Positions 18,760-27,904 of a stretch of 64,000 nt of DNA are shown in pieces; positions within the stretch are counted from its first letter, which is position 1, and every line of letters starts with the position of its first letter. This DNA is from Mesorhizobium kowhaii (GTDB lineage Bacteria > Pseudomonadota > Alphaproteobacteria > Rhizobiales > Rhizobiaceae): the NCBI RefSeq assembly GCF_003253745.1, contig NZ_MZXV01000013.1:248001-312000 (forward strand), given 5' to 3'. A program made the position numbers and the translations under genes. The notes below the pieces were generated by a model, which was not told the DNA's origin, searched no databases, and saw only the letters and a program-made list of their open reading frames with translations.

Positions 18760-19401
18760 TTACTTCTCTTCGGCGGCAGGCGCCGCTTCAGGGGTCGCCA
18801 CTTCAGCCGTGACTTCCGTCTCCGGCTTCATCGCCGACGAGCCGGCGACCGTCGCGATGGTGAAGTCGCGGTCGGAGATGACAGGCTTCACACCGGCCGG
18901 CAGCTTGACCGCCGAGATGTGGATCGAATCGCCGATGTCGGCGCCGGTGAGATCGACGGTGATGAATTCCGGGATCGCATTGGCCGGGCAGTGGAACTCG
19001 ACTTCGTGACGCACGATGTTGAGCACGCCGCCGCGCTTGATGCCGGGCGACTTGTCCTCGTTGATGAAGTGGACAGGCACGTCGACATTGACCTGGGTGT
19101 CCTTGCCGATGCGCAGGAAGTCGACATGGACAGGGAAATCCTTGACCGGGTCGAGCTGGAAGTCCTTCGGCAGGACCTGGATCTTCTTGCCGTCGACATC
19201 GATCGTGGCGATCGTGGTCAGAAACCCGCCGCCATGGATCTTGTAGTAGATGTCCTTGTAGGTGAGCGCGATAGCCAGGGGAGGCTGCTTGTCACCATAA
19301 ATTACTGCAGGCACTTTACCGTTGCGGCGAACTGCACGGGCGGACCCCTTACCGACCTGTTCGCGTGCTTCGGCCTTGAGCTCGTAAGTGTCGTGGCTCA
19401 T
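18760..19401 (-). CDS. rplY: 50S ribosomal protein L25 / general stress protein Ctc
   Basis: 213 residues: an N-terminal L25 5S-rRNA-binding domain (to about residue 95) joined to a beta C-terminal CTC domain and an acidic Ala/Glu/Pro tail ([18 protein letters not shown]). This long form is usual in alphaproteobacteria. Begins an operon with pth. A GC-rich hairpin lies 64-89 bases upstream. Confidence 0.95.
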   Translation of the reverse strand: MSHDTYELKAEAREQVGKGSARAVRRNGKVPAVIYGDKQPPLAIALTYKDIYYKIHGGGFLTTIATIDVDGKKIQVLPKDFQLDPVKDFPVHVDFLRIGKDTQVNVDVPVHFINEDKSPGIKRGGVLNIVRHEVEFHCPANAIPEFITVDLTGADIGDSIHISAVKLPAGVKPVISDRDFTIATVAGSSAMKPETEVTAEVATPEAAPAAEEK

Positions 19402-19464
19402 GGCATTTCCTTTCGGTTTGTTCTGGAGCGTTCGCGGCCGGCAACGTGCTTGGCCGTAAACGTC

Positions 19465-19490
19465 GAAAGCCGCCGGGTGAGGCGGCTTTC
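19465..19490. promoter_or_regulatory. Hairpin in the leader of rplY
   Basis: GAAAGCCGCC-GGGTGA-GGCGGCTTTC is a perfect 10-bp stem. It lies between the methyltransferase gene (ending at 19567) and rplY. It could terminate the former or structure the latter's leader; there is no long T run, so the role is open. Confidence 0.5.
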
Positions 19491-19566
19491 CGCCGCGTTG
19501 CCTCCAAGGGTGTCTACGCGGGTGGCGGCTCTATAGCGGAAGGCGGCCGGAGGTGCAAGCCAAAGG

Positions 19567-20601
19567 CTAGCCGCGCTTTTCGATGACGGCGTACAGCACG
19601 TTGCGGTTCTCGCCGAAGAACACCTGCGCATCGACGGCGTTGCGGTCGACGCTGGCATTGACGATGTTCCACATATCGACCTCCGATCGCAGCAGCAACA
19701 CCCAGTCCATGAACGTCTCCCGGTACCCGGCGTCAGGATTGCCCTCCGCGTAGTTCGCGAACAGGAATGTCCCGTTCGGCTTCAACATCTGCAGGCAAGT
19801 CTTCGTGAGTTTTACGGCGACGTTGTGCGCAAGGTAGTCGTAAAGGCCAGAGGCGTAGATCAAGTCGAACTTGCCAAGTTTGTGGCCCCTCGTGAGCACG
19901 GTCCGCACCGAGCCGTCGATGGCCTCGACCGCGGTGCCCTGGAAGTCGCGCGCGATCAATCCAACGCTTTGAGGATCCTGGTCGAGCGCAACCCAGCGCT
20001 TGAGACGGCCCTCCGCCAAGGCGGCGGAACGATTGGCCTCCCGTAAATGGCCGGCCGCGATCGCCAGGACCTCGGTTTGCGGTCCGTTTTTGGTCGCAGT
20101 CTCATCGACATATCGGGTCAAAAGATCGCGCCGTTCCCGTGCCGCGACGCATGACGGGACGTCCTGGGTATGGGTATAGAGTGCCTTGCCGATCTCCGAG
20201 GCGTTTGCCACGGTCTCGGCCACGTGCGGATCACAATAGATGTAGTCGAGCAACTCCGCGTCGCCAGAATAGCCTCTGGGCTTGCTGAAGGACCACCGCG
20301 TGAGCGGATCCTCGAGAAAGTACTCCAGGATCGGGTGGTTCTGCACCACTGGTATCAATGCTTGCCAAACGTCGGGATGAACCTTGGAACGCGTCGCGTT
20401 GAGGTACGACATCAGCCGGCGAATGATCTCGGCGGGGTCTTTTCGTTGTTCGATTTGCTGGTGTGTCGCGTGGAGAATGAGCGCAAGCTCTACGCGGGCG
20501 TTTTCGAATTCTTCGCCATGATGCTCGAGCTTTCCTCGGCGGAGAGTGCCGGCGATCATCTTGGCAGTAATCAGGCTTTTGCCATCAAACACGGTTTGCA
20601 A
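19567..20601 (-). CDS. Class I SAM-dependent methyltransferase, possibly PhcB-like
   Basis: 344 residues. The start is a TTG at 20599-20601 preceded by GGAG with seven-base spacing; no in-frame ATG lies nearby. The N-terminal half has SFSKPRGYSGDAELLDYIYC, which matches the PRGYxGD pattern I associate with methyltransferases annotated as 3-hydroxypalmitic acid methyl ester (3-OH PAME) synthases. A SAM-binding strand EVLAIAAGHLREA and later GKFDLIYASGLYDYLA and LKPNGTFLFANY follow. If the assignment is right it could make a volatile fatty-acid signal. Divergent from a GGDEF-EAL gene. The functional call is an inference; only the methyltransferase fold is clear. Confidence 0.7.
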   Translation of the reverse strand: MQTVFDGKSLITAKMIAGTLRRGKLEHHGEEFENARVELALILHATHQQIEQRKDPAEIIRRLMSYLNATRSKVHPDVWQALIPVVQNHPILEYFLEDPLTRWSFSKPRGYSGDAELLDYIYCDPHVAETVANASEIGKALYTHTQDVPSCVAARERRDLLTRYVDETATKNGPQTEVLAIAAGHLREANRSAALAEGRLKRWVALDQDPQSVGLIARDFQGTAVEAIDGSVRTVLTRGHKLGKFDLIYASGLYDYLAHNVAVKLTKTCLQMLKPNGTFLFANYAEGNPDAGYRETFMDWVLLLRSEVDMWNIVNASVDRNAVDAQVFFGENRNVLYAVIEKRG

Positions 20602-20614
20602 CCCATCACTCCAT

Positions 20615-20757
20615 AGTTAACAGTCAGTTAACTTATTGCGTAGAATGCTCCATTTGCCAATGCCGGGTCGGGCGCATTTTAGCGGTATGATTAATTTCCC
20701 GCAAACCATGTTAGTTCGTTAGACAGCTTTCGGGTCGGATTTCGCGTTCGAGTTAAC
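20615..20757. promoter_or_regulatory. Three AGTTAAC boxes in the divergent promoter region
   Basis: AGTTAAC occurs at 20615-20621, 20626-20632 and 20751-20757. The first two are spaced exactly 11 bases start to start, one helical turn, next to the methyltransferase start. The third is close to the GGDEF-EAL gene. The whole 20602-20895 stretch is intergenic and relatively AT-rich. Confidence 0.5.
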
Positions 20758-20895
20758 GGAAACTTGTCTTGCGCGATTGCATTTGTTTGCCCGGCGTCGC
20801 AATCGCTGTTGCGCCCCAAGGAGCCGGCCTGCGTGAGGGCAGAAGCTAGAGATGAGTTCGGAATACAGGATCCTCTTCAAACGGGGTTCGTTGTG

Positions 20896-22902
20896 ATGGA
20901 CGAACGCGTGGCATCCGTATTGGCCGAAGCGGCTGATGCGGAACCGTACGAACCGCGTTACGAACTGGCGTCCGACGAGCTTCGCAGCCTTTACCGGACG
21001 GAAGCCCAAACGACGCGAAGAGGGGAAGCCAGGCCCGGGCTTTGGATGGCCGTTGCCATCTATCTGCTGTTTTCGGCAACGGATCTGCTGCTGATTCCAG
21101 ATGTGGCCGTCTATACGATCACGGCGCGCTTCGCGGTTGGACTGACTGCGCTTTTAATCCTGGAAGAGCAGCTTCGCCGGGGCGTCGGAACGGAATGGCT
21201 CGACATGACTTGCGCCGGGGCCATTATCTTTGGCTATGTCGGCTGGTTGTCCCCAGCAGTTATGGGTGCGGACAAGGAAAGCGTATCTTATTATATGGTC
21301 TTCGGCACCATCTTCATGATGAGTGCCAATCTCTTTTTCACGTTTAGATTCAAAGTATCCATTATAACTTCCACTATAATCTTATGCATATTGTATATCG
21401 TAAATTACTTTGTGCCTTCTACGCTGACATACAAGCTGGTGTTTGGAACTTTCTACATTTCTTGCTTCACATTCACCTCATATGTGAACTGGAAACTGAA
21501 TGAGGAGCGCTACAACGTCTTCCTGAACGCCCTGGAAGCCAGAATTCAGCACAACGAGGCGACCGAACGAGGCAAGGCCCTGCTGAGACTGTCGCGGACC
21601 GATCCGCTTACAGGTCTGGAGAATCGGCGGGCGATCGACGAGAAGCTGCGGGATTACTGGAGCGACTGGCAACGGGTCGGCACCAGTTTTGGGGCGATCC
21701 TCATCGACGTGGACTTCTTCAAAAAGTTCAATGACTGCTACGGCCACCAAGAAGGCGACCGTTGCCTGATCCATGTCGCAAATGCCCTTAGCGAAATGAT
21801 CAAGCAGTACAATGGCTCGATCGGCCGCTACGGCGGTGAAGAATTCATTGTCCTGGCTCGCGTGGAGAAAAAAGAGCAGATCTTGGATCTCGCGGAAGCC
21901 ATTTGCAGCACGGTGGAGAACCTGGCGCTTACCCACGAGCTGCGGCGAGACGGTGTCTCGATTGTGACAGTGAGCGTTGGCGCTGCGTTCACCAGGACGC
22001 AGACTGGTGCCAAGCTGGAGAAGATCATCCACGAGGCCGATCGCGCGCTCTATCTGGCAAAAGCGGGTGGTCGAAATTGTGCTCGGCTGTTCGATCCGAC
22101 CGATCCCCAGAGCAGCGACGAAAGTGAGAACATCGCGGCTTTGCTGAAGATCGCCATCGGTCAGAATCTCGTTTCACTCGTTTATCAACCTATCCAAGAT
22201 GTCAAATCGGACCGAGTTGAAGCCGTAGAGGCTCTGATGCGCCTCAAAATGCTGGATGGCACATCGGTTCCGCCGAGCCTGTTCATTCCCGTCGCGGAAC
22301 GAACCGGCGCTATCCTGGAACTCGGGCGCTGGGCGATAAGGACCGTGTGCGCTGAGCTCCTGGCGGACGACCACGTCCGTGTCGTCAGTGTCAACGTCTC
22401 TCCAATTCAGCTCAAGACACCTGGCTTCGCAACGTCTGTCGCGACTATTTTGGGCGAGACCGGCGTAGCCGGCAGCAGGCTGGCCTTCGAAATCACCGAA
22501 GGACTGGAGATGGAGATGCATTCGGACATTCTTCGCTGCATCAGCGACCTGAAGCTGCTCGGCATCAAGATATGGCTTGATGACTTTGGGACGGGCTTCG
22601 CGGGCCTTTCGTGGCTTCGTCTAATCGATTTCGATACGGTGAAGATCGACCGCTCGTTCCTTCACGACTGCGGCACCCCGAGCGGCAAGGCAATGCTCCA
22701 GGACATCATTACCCTGGTCCGAAATCGCGGCCATAAAATCCTGGTCGAAGGGGTGGAAACGGACGAGCAGATGGCCCTTATGCGCGAATTCGGCATAGAC
22801 AAGGTCCAGGGCTTTCATGTCGGCCGTCCCGCTCCCGCCGTTAGTTTCCAGGCAAAGCGGACCCTCCGCAAACGCACATTCACTGTCCTCAAGTCCGCAT
22901 GA
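20896..22902 (+). CDS. Membrane GGDEF-EAL dual-domain c-di-GMP protein
   Basis: About 668 residues from the ATG at 20896 (in-frame TTG/GTG starts at 20764 and 20833 would lengthen it). N-terminal region with five or six membrane helices, then GGDEF with an intact GGEEF motif (GRYGGEEF), then EAL with the signature EAVEALMRL, DDFGTGFAG, KIDRSF and LVEGVET all present. Both activities look possible. The inhibitory RxxD site upstream of GGEEF reads QYNG, so product inhibition is probably lost. Codons in the membrane segment (21350-21440) are markedly AT-rich compared with neighbours. No second sensory domain is seen. Confidence 0.9.
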   Translation: MDERVASVLAEAADAEPYEPRYELASDELRSLYRTEAQTTRRGEARPGLWMAVAIYLLFSATDLLLIPDVAVYTITARFAVGLTALLILEEQLRRGVGTEWLDMTCAGAIIFGYVGWLSPAVMGADKESVSYYMVFGTIFMMSANLFFTFRFKVSIITSTIILCILYIVNYFVPSTLTYKLVFGTFYISCFTFTSYVNWKLNEERYNVFLNALEARIQHNEATERGKALLRLSRTDPLTGLENRRAIDEKLRDYWSDWQRVGTSFGAILIDVDFFKKFNDCYGHQEGDRCLIHVANALSEMIKQYNGSIGRYGGEEFIVLARVEKKEQILDLAEAICSTVENLALTHELRRDGVSIVTVSVGAAFTRTQTGAKLEKIIHEADRALYLAKAGGRNCARLFDPTDPQSSDESENIAALLKIAIGQNLVSLVYQPIQDVKSDRVEAVEALMRLKMLDGTSVPPSLFIPVAERTGAILELGRWAIRTVCAELLADDHVRVVSVNVSPIQLKTPGFATSVATILGETGVAGSRLAFEITEGLEMEMHSDILRCISDLKLLGIKIWLDDFGTGFAGLSWLRLIDFDTVKIDRSFLHDCGTPSGKAMLQDIITLVRNRGHKILVEGVETDEQMALMREFGIDKVQGFHVGRPAPAVSFQAKRTLRKRTFTVLKSA

Positions 22903-22935
22903 CGACGGTGCGGGCGGCGGCATTGCGGCTTTTGG

Positions 22936-23043
22936 CTTAAAGCGCGTCGCGTCGAAACGGATTCATGCGACGCGCTTTAAGTCTTTGTTTGTATGCATGT
23001 CGCTGTCTCAAAACCGGGGCCACTTTTGAGCGACATGCACTAG
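22936..23043. repeat. GCGCGTCGC-hairpin repeat family, copy 2
   Basis: TTAAAGCGCGTCGCG ... CGCGACGCGCTTTAA hairpin followed by GTCTTTGTTTGTATGCATGTC and a terminal TTTTGAGCGACATGCAC. Nearly identical to copy 3 (45224-45330). Confidence 0.9.
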
Positions 23044-23124
23044 GCCGCTGTTTGGTCAAAAGCCGAAGTCTAACAAACTTCACCTGATCACCGCACCCGC
23101 TTCCGGCTTTCCGGCATCCGGGGC

Positions 23125-23553
23125 TTATCGGTCGCCGGTCAACGCGTCGCGCAGCGCCCGGATCTGCCGGTTCAGGGCATCAAGCTGTGCCAGCGTCATG
23201 CCCGAGCGCTCGATCAAGGTCTCATTCAGGCAGTTGCACTGGACAAGCAGCGCGCGCCCATCTGCGGTCAGATCGACCTGCACCTGGCGCTCGTCGACCT
23301 GGCTGCGCCGGCGGGTCACCAGCCCAGCCTGTTCCATACGCTTCACCAGCGGCGTGACGGTGCTCGATTCCAAAGCGAGCCTGTGGGCGATGGTGCCGAC
23401 CGACATGCCGTCGGCCTCGCCCAGCGCATTGAGTACGAGATATTGCGGGTAGGTGATCCCCATCTCGTCCAGCATCGGCTTGTAGGTACGATTGATTGCC
23501 ATGCTGGTGGCGTAGAGCGTAAAACAGAGCTGATTGTCCAATGGGAGAGGCAC
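23125..23553 (-). CDS. OhrR-like MarR family redox regulator
   Basis: 142 residues. The winged-helix MarR fold is clear (VLNALGEADGMSVGTIAHRL then LVKRMEQAGLVTRRRSQVDE then RQVQVDLT). The N-terminal motif DNQLCFTLYATS places a single cysteine (Cys10) exactly where OhrR proteins carry the peroxide-sensing cysteine. OhrR represses organic-hydroperoxide defence genes until this cysteine is oxidised. The gene is divergent from an alpha/beta hydrolase, and the shared intergenic region holds three TATCGCGA motifs. Confidence 0.85.
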   Translation of the reverse strand: MPLPLDNQLCFTLYATSMAINRTYKPMLDEMGITYPQYLVLNALGEADGMSVGTIAHRLALESSTVTPLVKRMEQAGLVTRRRSQVDERQVQVDLTADGRALLVQCNCLNETLIERSGMTLAQLDALNRQIRALRDALTGDR

Positions 23554-23605
23554 GGCGCATTCCTTCTTGCCGACACAGGCACCAATTCCATACCACGAAA
23601 AATGA

Positions 23606-23684
23606 TATCGCGATACATATTTCCATTGGACAAGCGGTTCGAGCTGCGCTAGTCATATAAATATCGCGATATTGTTTATCGCGA
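23606..23684. promoter_or_regulatory. Three TATCGCGA operator-like motifs between OhrR-like and hydrolase genes
   Basis: TATCGCGA occurs at 23606-23613, 23662-23669 and 23677-23684. The first extends to the perfect 10-bp palindrome TATCGCGATA, and the second to the 14-bp palindrome AATATCGCGATATT (23660-23673). Palindromes of this kind are typical MarR-family operators. Confidence 0.7.
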
Positions 23685-23705
23685 CAACAATCGAAGGAGA
23701 TTGAG

Positions 23706-24569
23706 ATGAACCAAGCCTCGCAGTCCAAGCCCGGCTCCGGCAGCGGCACGATCACCACCAAGGACGGAACGCAGATCTACTACAAGGACTGGGGAACCGG
23801 TCAGCCGATCGTCTTCCATCATGGCTGGCCATTGAGCAGCGACGACTGGGACGCCCAGATGCTGTTCTTCCTGTCCAAGGGCTACCGCGTCATTGCCCAT
23901 GATCGCCGCGGCCATGGCCGCTCGACCCAGACGGATATCGGCAACGAGATGGACGCCTACGCCGCCGATGTCGCGGTACTGGCGGCGCATCTGGACCTCA
24001 AGGACGCCATCCATGTCGGCCATTCGACCGGTGGCGGTGAGGTGGCGCGTTACGTCGCCCAGTATGGCTCGGGTGGTCGTGTCGCCAAGGCAGTGCTGAT
24101 CGGCGCGGTGCCGCCGATCATGCTCAAGACCCCGGCCAATCCCGGCGGCCTGCCGATCGAGGTTTTCGACGGCTTCCGCTCGGCGCAGGCAGCCAACCGC
24201 GCCCAGTTCTTCCGCGACGTTCCGGCCGGTCCGTTCTACGGTTTCAACCGTCCGGGCGCCGAAGTCTCGCAGGGGATCATCGACAATTGGTGGCGCCAGG
24301 GCATGATGGGCGGCACCAAGGCGCACTACGATTGCATCAAGGCCTTCTCCGAGACCGACTTTACCGAGGACCTGAAGGCAATCGACGTGCCGGTGCTAGT
24401 CATGCATGGCGACGACGACCAGATCGTCCCCATCGCCGACTCGGCACTGCTGACGATCAAGCTGCTGAAGAAGGGCGAGCTCAAGGTCTACAAGGGCTTC
24501 CCGCACGGCATGGCCACGACCCATGCCGACATCATCAACGCCGACCTGCTGGCCTTCTTCAAGGCCTAG
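23706..24569 (+). CDS. Alpha/beta hydrolase, non-haem chloroperoxidase / arylesterase type
   Basis: 287 residues. The catalytic serine is in GHSTGG (near residue 102), with the oxyanion [10 protein letters not shown], and the aspartate and histidine in [10 protein letters not shown] and GFPHGMATT. Cofactor-free haloperoxidase/esterase proteins of this family hydrolyse esters and can make or use peracids. GAAGGAG at 23693 precedes the ATG. Divergent from the OhrR-like regulator, which probably controls it, and followed by a strong bidirectional terminator. Confidence 0.92.
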   Translation: MNQASQSKPGSGSGTITTKDGTQIYYKDWGTGQPIVFHHGWPLSSDDWDAQMLFFLSKGYRVIAHDRRGHGRSTQTDIGNEMDAYAADVAVLAAHLDLKDAIHVGHSTGGGEVARYVAQYGSGGRVAKAVLIGAVPPIMLKTPANPGGLPIEVFDGFRSAQAANRAQFFRDVPAGPFYGFNRPGAEVSQGIIDNWWRQGMMGGTKAHYDCIKAFSETDFTEDLKAIDVPVLVMHGDDDQIVPIADSALLTIKLLKKGELKVYKGFPHGMATTHADIINADLLAFFKA

Positions 24570-24586
24570 GCTTTCGCTAGATAGAT

Positions 24587-24616
24587 AAATGCACCCGCCA
24601 TGTGGCGGGTGCATTT
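24587..24616. terminator. Bidirectional terminator, 14-bp perfect stem
   Basis: AAATGCACCCGCCA-TG-TGGCGGGTGCATTT. It lies between the convergent hydrolase and SDR genes and carries A/T tracts at both ends, so it can act on both. Confidence 0.85.
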
Positions 24617-24635
24617 GTCTAAGGTCTTGCCGATT

Positions 24636-25385
24636 TCAGGCGATGCTCAAGCCGCCGTCGATCAGCATTTCCGCACCGACCATGAACGGGCATTCGTCCG
24701 AGGCCAGAAACACCACCGCATTGGCAATTTCCTCGGCGGTTCCGAAACGGCCTGCAGGCACCAGGCCGACCACCGCTTTCGCGCGGGCCTTCGCCGCTGC
24801 CGGATCCAGCCCAAGTTTGTCATTGAGCGGTGTGTCGATCGGGCCCGGGCTGATTACATTGGCGCGAATGCCGCGCCCTATCAGTTCGCCCGACAGCGTT
24901 CGCGCCAGCGAAATCATGCCAGCTTTGGCCAGCGAATAGACATGCGTTCCTGCCATTCCCATATGCGCGTTGACCGAGCCGCTGAGGATGATCGATGACG
25001 GGTTCGAAAGCAGGGGAACGAGCGCCTTGACCAGGAAGTACGGCCCCTTGAGGTCGACATCGATGCTCCTGTCGAACGCTGCCTCGGTCCAGTCGCCAAG
25101 CGGGCGCAGATCGGCTATGCCGGCGTTGAGGAAGAGAGCGTCGAGCTTGCCGAAGGTTTCCCTGATCCGCCCTGCAATGTCGCTTTGGGCGGCGGCATCT
25201 CCGGCATCGGCGGCGATGATAAGCACATCGCCGCCCAAGATGTTGCGCGCCTCCTCGAGACGGCCCGCATTGGTGCCGGTGATGGCGACGCGCGCGCCTT
25301 CCTCGATGAAACGTCGCGCCGTCACCAGGCCGATGCCGCTGGTGCCACCCGTAATCAGCGCGGCTTTGCCTTTAAGTCTGGACAT
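24636..25385 (-). CDS. Short-chain dehydrogenase/reductase
   Basis: 249 residues from the ATG at 25383-25385 (MSRLKGKAALITGG); an upstream in-frame start 12 codons earlier is less likely. The Rossmann TGGTSGIG motif binds NAD(P), NAG is present (LNAGIADL), and the catalytic serine with YSLAK follow. Classical SDR; substrate unknown. Convergent with the hydrolase gene. Confidence 0.9.
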   Translation of the reverse strand: MSRLKGKAALITGGTSGIGLVTARRFIEEGARVAITGTNAGRLEEARNILGGDVLIIAADAGDAAAQSDIAGRIRETFGKLDALFLNAGIADLRPLGDWTEAAFDRSIDVDLKGPYFLVKALVPLLSNPSSIILSGSVNAHMGMAGTHVYSLAKAGMISLARTLSGELIGRGIRANVISPGPIDTPLNDKLGLDPAAAKARAKAVVGLVPAGRFGTAEEIANAVVFLASDECPFMVGAEMLIDGGLSIA

Positions 25386-25560
25386 AACAGATTGCCTTTC
25401 CCGACTCGGAGCGCTGCGCATCGATCGGCCGCGCTGAGCCCGTTACCGTATGTTCAACTTGAAGGCGTTCGCCGACCCAGCCTTGCCGTCAGCGCCATTT
25501 GTCGCGCGCGTTTCGAACAATAACAGGCCTTTCACCCGGCGTATGACGAAAAGAACCATT

Positions 25561-25586
25561 GAGGGCATGGCAGCTGCCACGCCCTC
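25561..25586 (-). terminator. Terminator of the fsr-like gene
   Basis: GAGGGCATGGCAGCTGCCACGCCCTC is a 26-base near-perfect palindrome (one G/T mismatch) 27 bases downstream of the MFS gene stop; on the minus strand it is followed by ATGGTTCTTTTC. Confidence 0.65.
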
Positions 25587-25612
25587 ACGTCAATCCTGAA
25601 CACCAGCTGATT

Positions 25613-26887
25613 TTAGCGGATCGCCGCCTCCACCTTCCTCGCTTCCTTCATGTTCGGCAGGAACACCGTCAGCAGGCCGAGCAGCGGCAGATACGAGCAG
25701 ATCTGAAAGACGAACTCGATGCCCTTCATGTCGGCGACGACGCCGAGCACGGCGGCGGCGATGCCGCCCATGCCGAAGGCGAAGCCGAAGAAGATGCCGG
25801 CGATCATGCCGACACGTCCCGGCACCAACTCCTGCGCAAAGACGACGATGTTGGAGAAGGCCGACGACAGGATCAGGCCGATCAGCACCGTCAGCACCAT
25901 CGTCCATTCGAGGTTGGCGTAGGGCAGGGCCAGCGTGAAGGGCAGCACGCCGACGATCGAGAACCAGATCATCGCTTTCTGCCCATAGCGGTCGCCAAAC
26001 GGGCCGCCAAGCAGGATGCCCAGCGCCGAGGCGCCGAGGAACAGGAACAGCATGACCTGCGACATCTGCACCGAAACGCCGAACTTATGGATGGAATAGA
26101 AGGTGTAGTAGCTGGCAAGGCTGGCGATGTAGGCGTTCTTGCTCAGCACCAGCAGCGTCAGCACCGCCAATGCCCACATCACCTTGCGGCGCGGAAAGGG
26201 CGAGACGAAGCTTACCGTCTTGCGGTTGCCCTGTGCGGCGCGCAGGCGGCTGTACCAGCCACCGACCTGCCACAGCACGATGATGCCGATCAGCGAGCCG
26301 ACGGCGAACCATGAGATGCTGGTCTGGCCGAACGGCACGACAATGAAGGCCGCCAGCAGCGGCCCCATGGACTGGCCGAAATTGCCGCCGACCTGGAACA
26401 GCGACTGCGCCAGGCCGAAGCGGCCGCCGGACGCGAAACGGGCGATACGCGAGGATTCCGGGTGGAAGATCGCCGAGCCGATGCCAATCAGCGAAGCGCC
26501 GATCAGAAGCAGCGCATAGTGCCCTGCATGGGCGAGCACGACCAGGCCGATCAGTGACGACGCCATGCCATAGGGCAGCGAATAGGGCATCGGCCGCTTG
26601 TCGGTGACCATGCCGATCACCGGCTGCAGCAGCGATGCGGTCACCTGGAAGGTGAAGGTCAGGAGGCCGATCTGCCAGAAGTCGAGGCCGTAATTCTCTT
26701 TCAGCAAGGGATAGATGGCCGATAGCAGCGACTGCATGATGTCGTTGATGCAATGGCAGAAGCTCACCGCCAGGATGACGGTGAAGGCCGTCGCCTGGGC
26801 TGAAGCGTGACTGGCGGTCGCTGGTGGCGCGACGCTGGCGGCTGTCGTATCGGTCAAGGTAGGCTCCGTGGTCTTTTTGGCGGGCAC
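25613..26887 (-). CDS. fsr: MFS efflux transporter, fosmidomycin resistance (Fsr) type
   Basis: 424 residues with twelve predicted membrane segments and a hydrophilic N-terminus of about 30 residues. Features of the Fsr family: SFCHCINDIMQSLLSAIYPL near the start, GIGSAIFHPESSRIARFASG around residue 135, and a QVGGNFGQSMGPLL segment. Such proteins use the proton gradient to export fosmidomycin and unrelated compounds. Divergent from an AraC regulator starting at 27011. Confidence 0.85.
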   Translation of the reverse strand: MPAKKTTEPTLTDTTAASVAPPATASHASAQATAFTVILAVSFCHCINDIMQSLLSAIYPLLKENYGLDFWQIGLLTFTFQVTASLLQPVIGMVTDKRPMPYSLPYGMASSLIGLVVLAHAGHYALLLIGASLIGIGSAIFHPESSRIARFASGGRFGLAQSLFQVGGNFGQSMGPLLAAFIVVPFGQTSISWFAVGSLIGIIVLWQVGGWYSRLRAAQGNRKTVSFVSPFPRRKVMWALAVLTLLVLSKNAYIASLASYYTFYSIHKFGVSVQMSQVMLFLFLGASALGILLGGPFGDRYGQKAMIWFSIVGVLPFTLALPYANLEWTMVLTVLIGLILSSAFSNIVVFAQELVPGRVGMIAGIFFGFAFGMGGIAAAVLGVVADMKGIEFVFQICSYLPLLGLLTVFLPNMKEARKVEAAIR

Positions 26888-27010
26888 GCCCGCGGGCAGA
26901 TTTGGCGGACGCTGCTGCAGGCCGCCTTAGGACGATTGCCTTATAAGCTGCTTGCGGGGCGACTTCTTTCGTGGTTTGGTCCAATAGTTTCGCAAGTGGG
27001 CCATTAGCTG

Positions 27011-27889
27011 ATGCCACATGGCAGGGAAATTTTTCACGCCGGCAATGCCGATCTCGGTCAATTGCACGAAAGCCGTTGGCAATGGCTGGAGCAAGCGGTC
27101 GGCCCGGCGGTGGCGTTGCCGACCGAATATCCCGACGGTTATCATGTGCCGCAACACCGCCACAGCCGCAGCCAGCTGCTGCACGCGCTGGTCGGCGTCG
27201 TGCTGGTGACAACGCGGCATGGGCGCTGGATGGTGCCGCCCGATCACGCGATGTGGATTCCGGCCGGCACCGAGCATTCGGTCGAGATGCTGGGCGATGT
27301 CTCGATGCGTTCGGTCTATGTCATGCCGCAGGCAATTCCCGGGCTGCCGGAAGGCTTGCGCGTGGTCGGCGTTACCGACCTGATGCACAGCCTGATCGTG
27401 GAATCCGAGAAGCTGCCGCAAGGCGGTGTGCTGGAAGGACGTGGCGGGCTGATCATGAACCTCCTGCTGCATGAAATCCCGACCCTGCCGGAGCGGCCGC
27501 TCGGCCTGCCGTTCCCGTCCGATCACAGGCTGGCGGCGCTCTGCCGGCGCTTCGTGGCGGCACCTTCGCCGCATGCGACGATCGACGAGTGGGCCGATGC
27601 CGCCGGCATGAGCCGCCGTTCCTTCACCCGTGCCTTCCAGCGCCAGACCGGCCTGTCGCTGTCGACATGGCGCCAGCAGGCCTGCCTGTTCGCAGCGCTG
27701 CCGCGGCTGGCCGATGGCGAGCCGATCACCAGGGTGGCGCTCGATCTCGGCTATGACAGCGTGCCGGCCTTCATCACCATGTTCAAGCGCATGCTGGGCG
27801 CGTCACCGCGCGGTTATATGCGCGGTGCGCGCGACAGCGGCGAAGGCGTCCGTCGGCCAAGCGGTTCGCTTCGACTGGAAAGCCCATGA
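27011..27889 (+). CDS. AraC family transcriptional regulator with cupin N-terminus
   Basis: 292 residues. N-terminal cupin-like sensor domain (YHVPQHRHSRSQLLHAL) and C-terminal double helix-turn-helix: DEWADAAGMSRRSFTRAFQR then RVALDLGYDSVPAFITMFKR. Divergent from the fsr-like pump, so it is the natural candidate for its regulator, though ligand and target are not known. Confidence 0.88.
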   Translation: MPHGREIFHAGNADLGQLHESRWQWLEQAVGPAVALPTEYPDGYHVPQHRHSRSQLLHALVGVVLVTTRHGRWMVPPDHAMWIPAGTEHSVEMLGDVSMRSVYVMPQAIPGLPEGLRVVGVTDLMHSLIVESEKLPQGGVLEGRGGLIMNLLLHEIPTLPERPLGLPFPSDHRLAALCRRFVAAPSPHATIDEWADAAGMSRRSFTRAFQRQTGLSLSTWRQQACLFAALPRLADGEPITRVALDLGYDSVPAFITMFKRMLGASPRGYMRGARDSGEGVRRPSGSLRLESP

Positions 27890-27904
27890 TTTCGGCGTGG
27901 CCTT

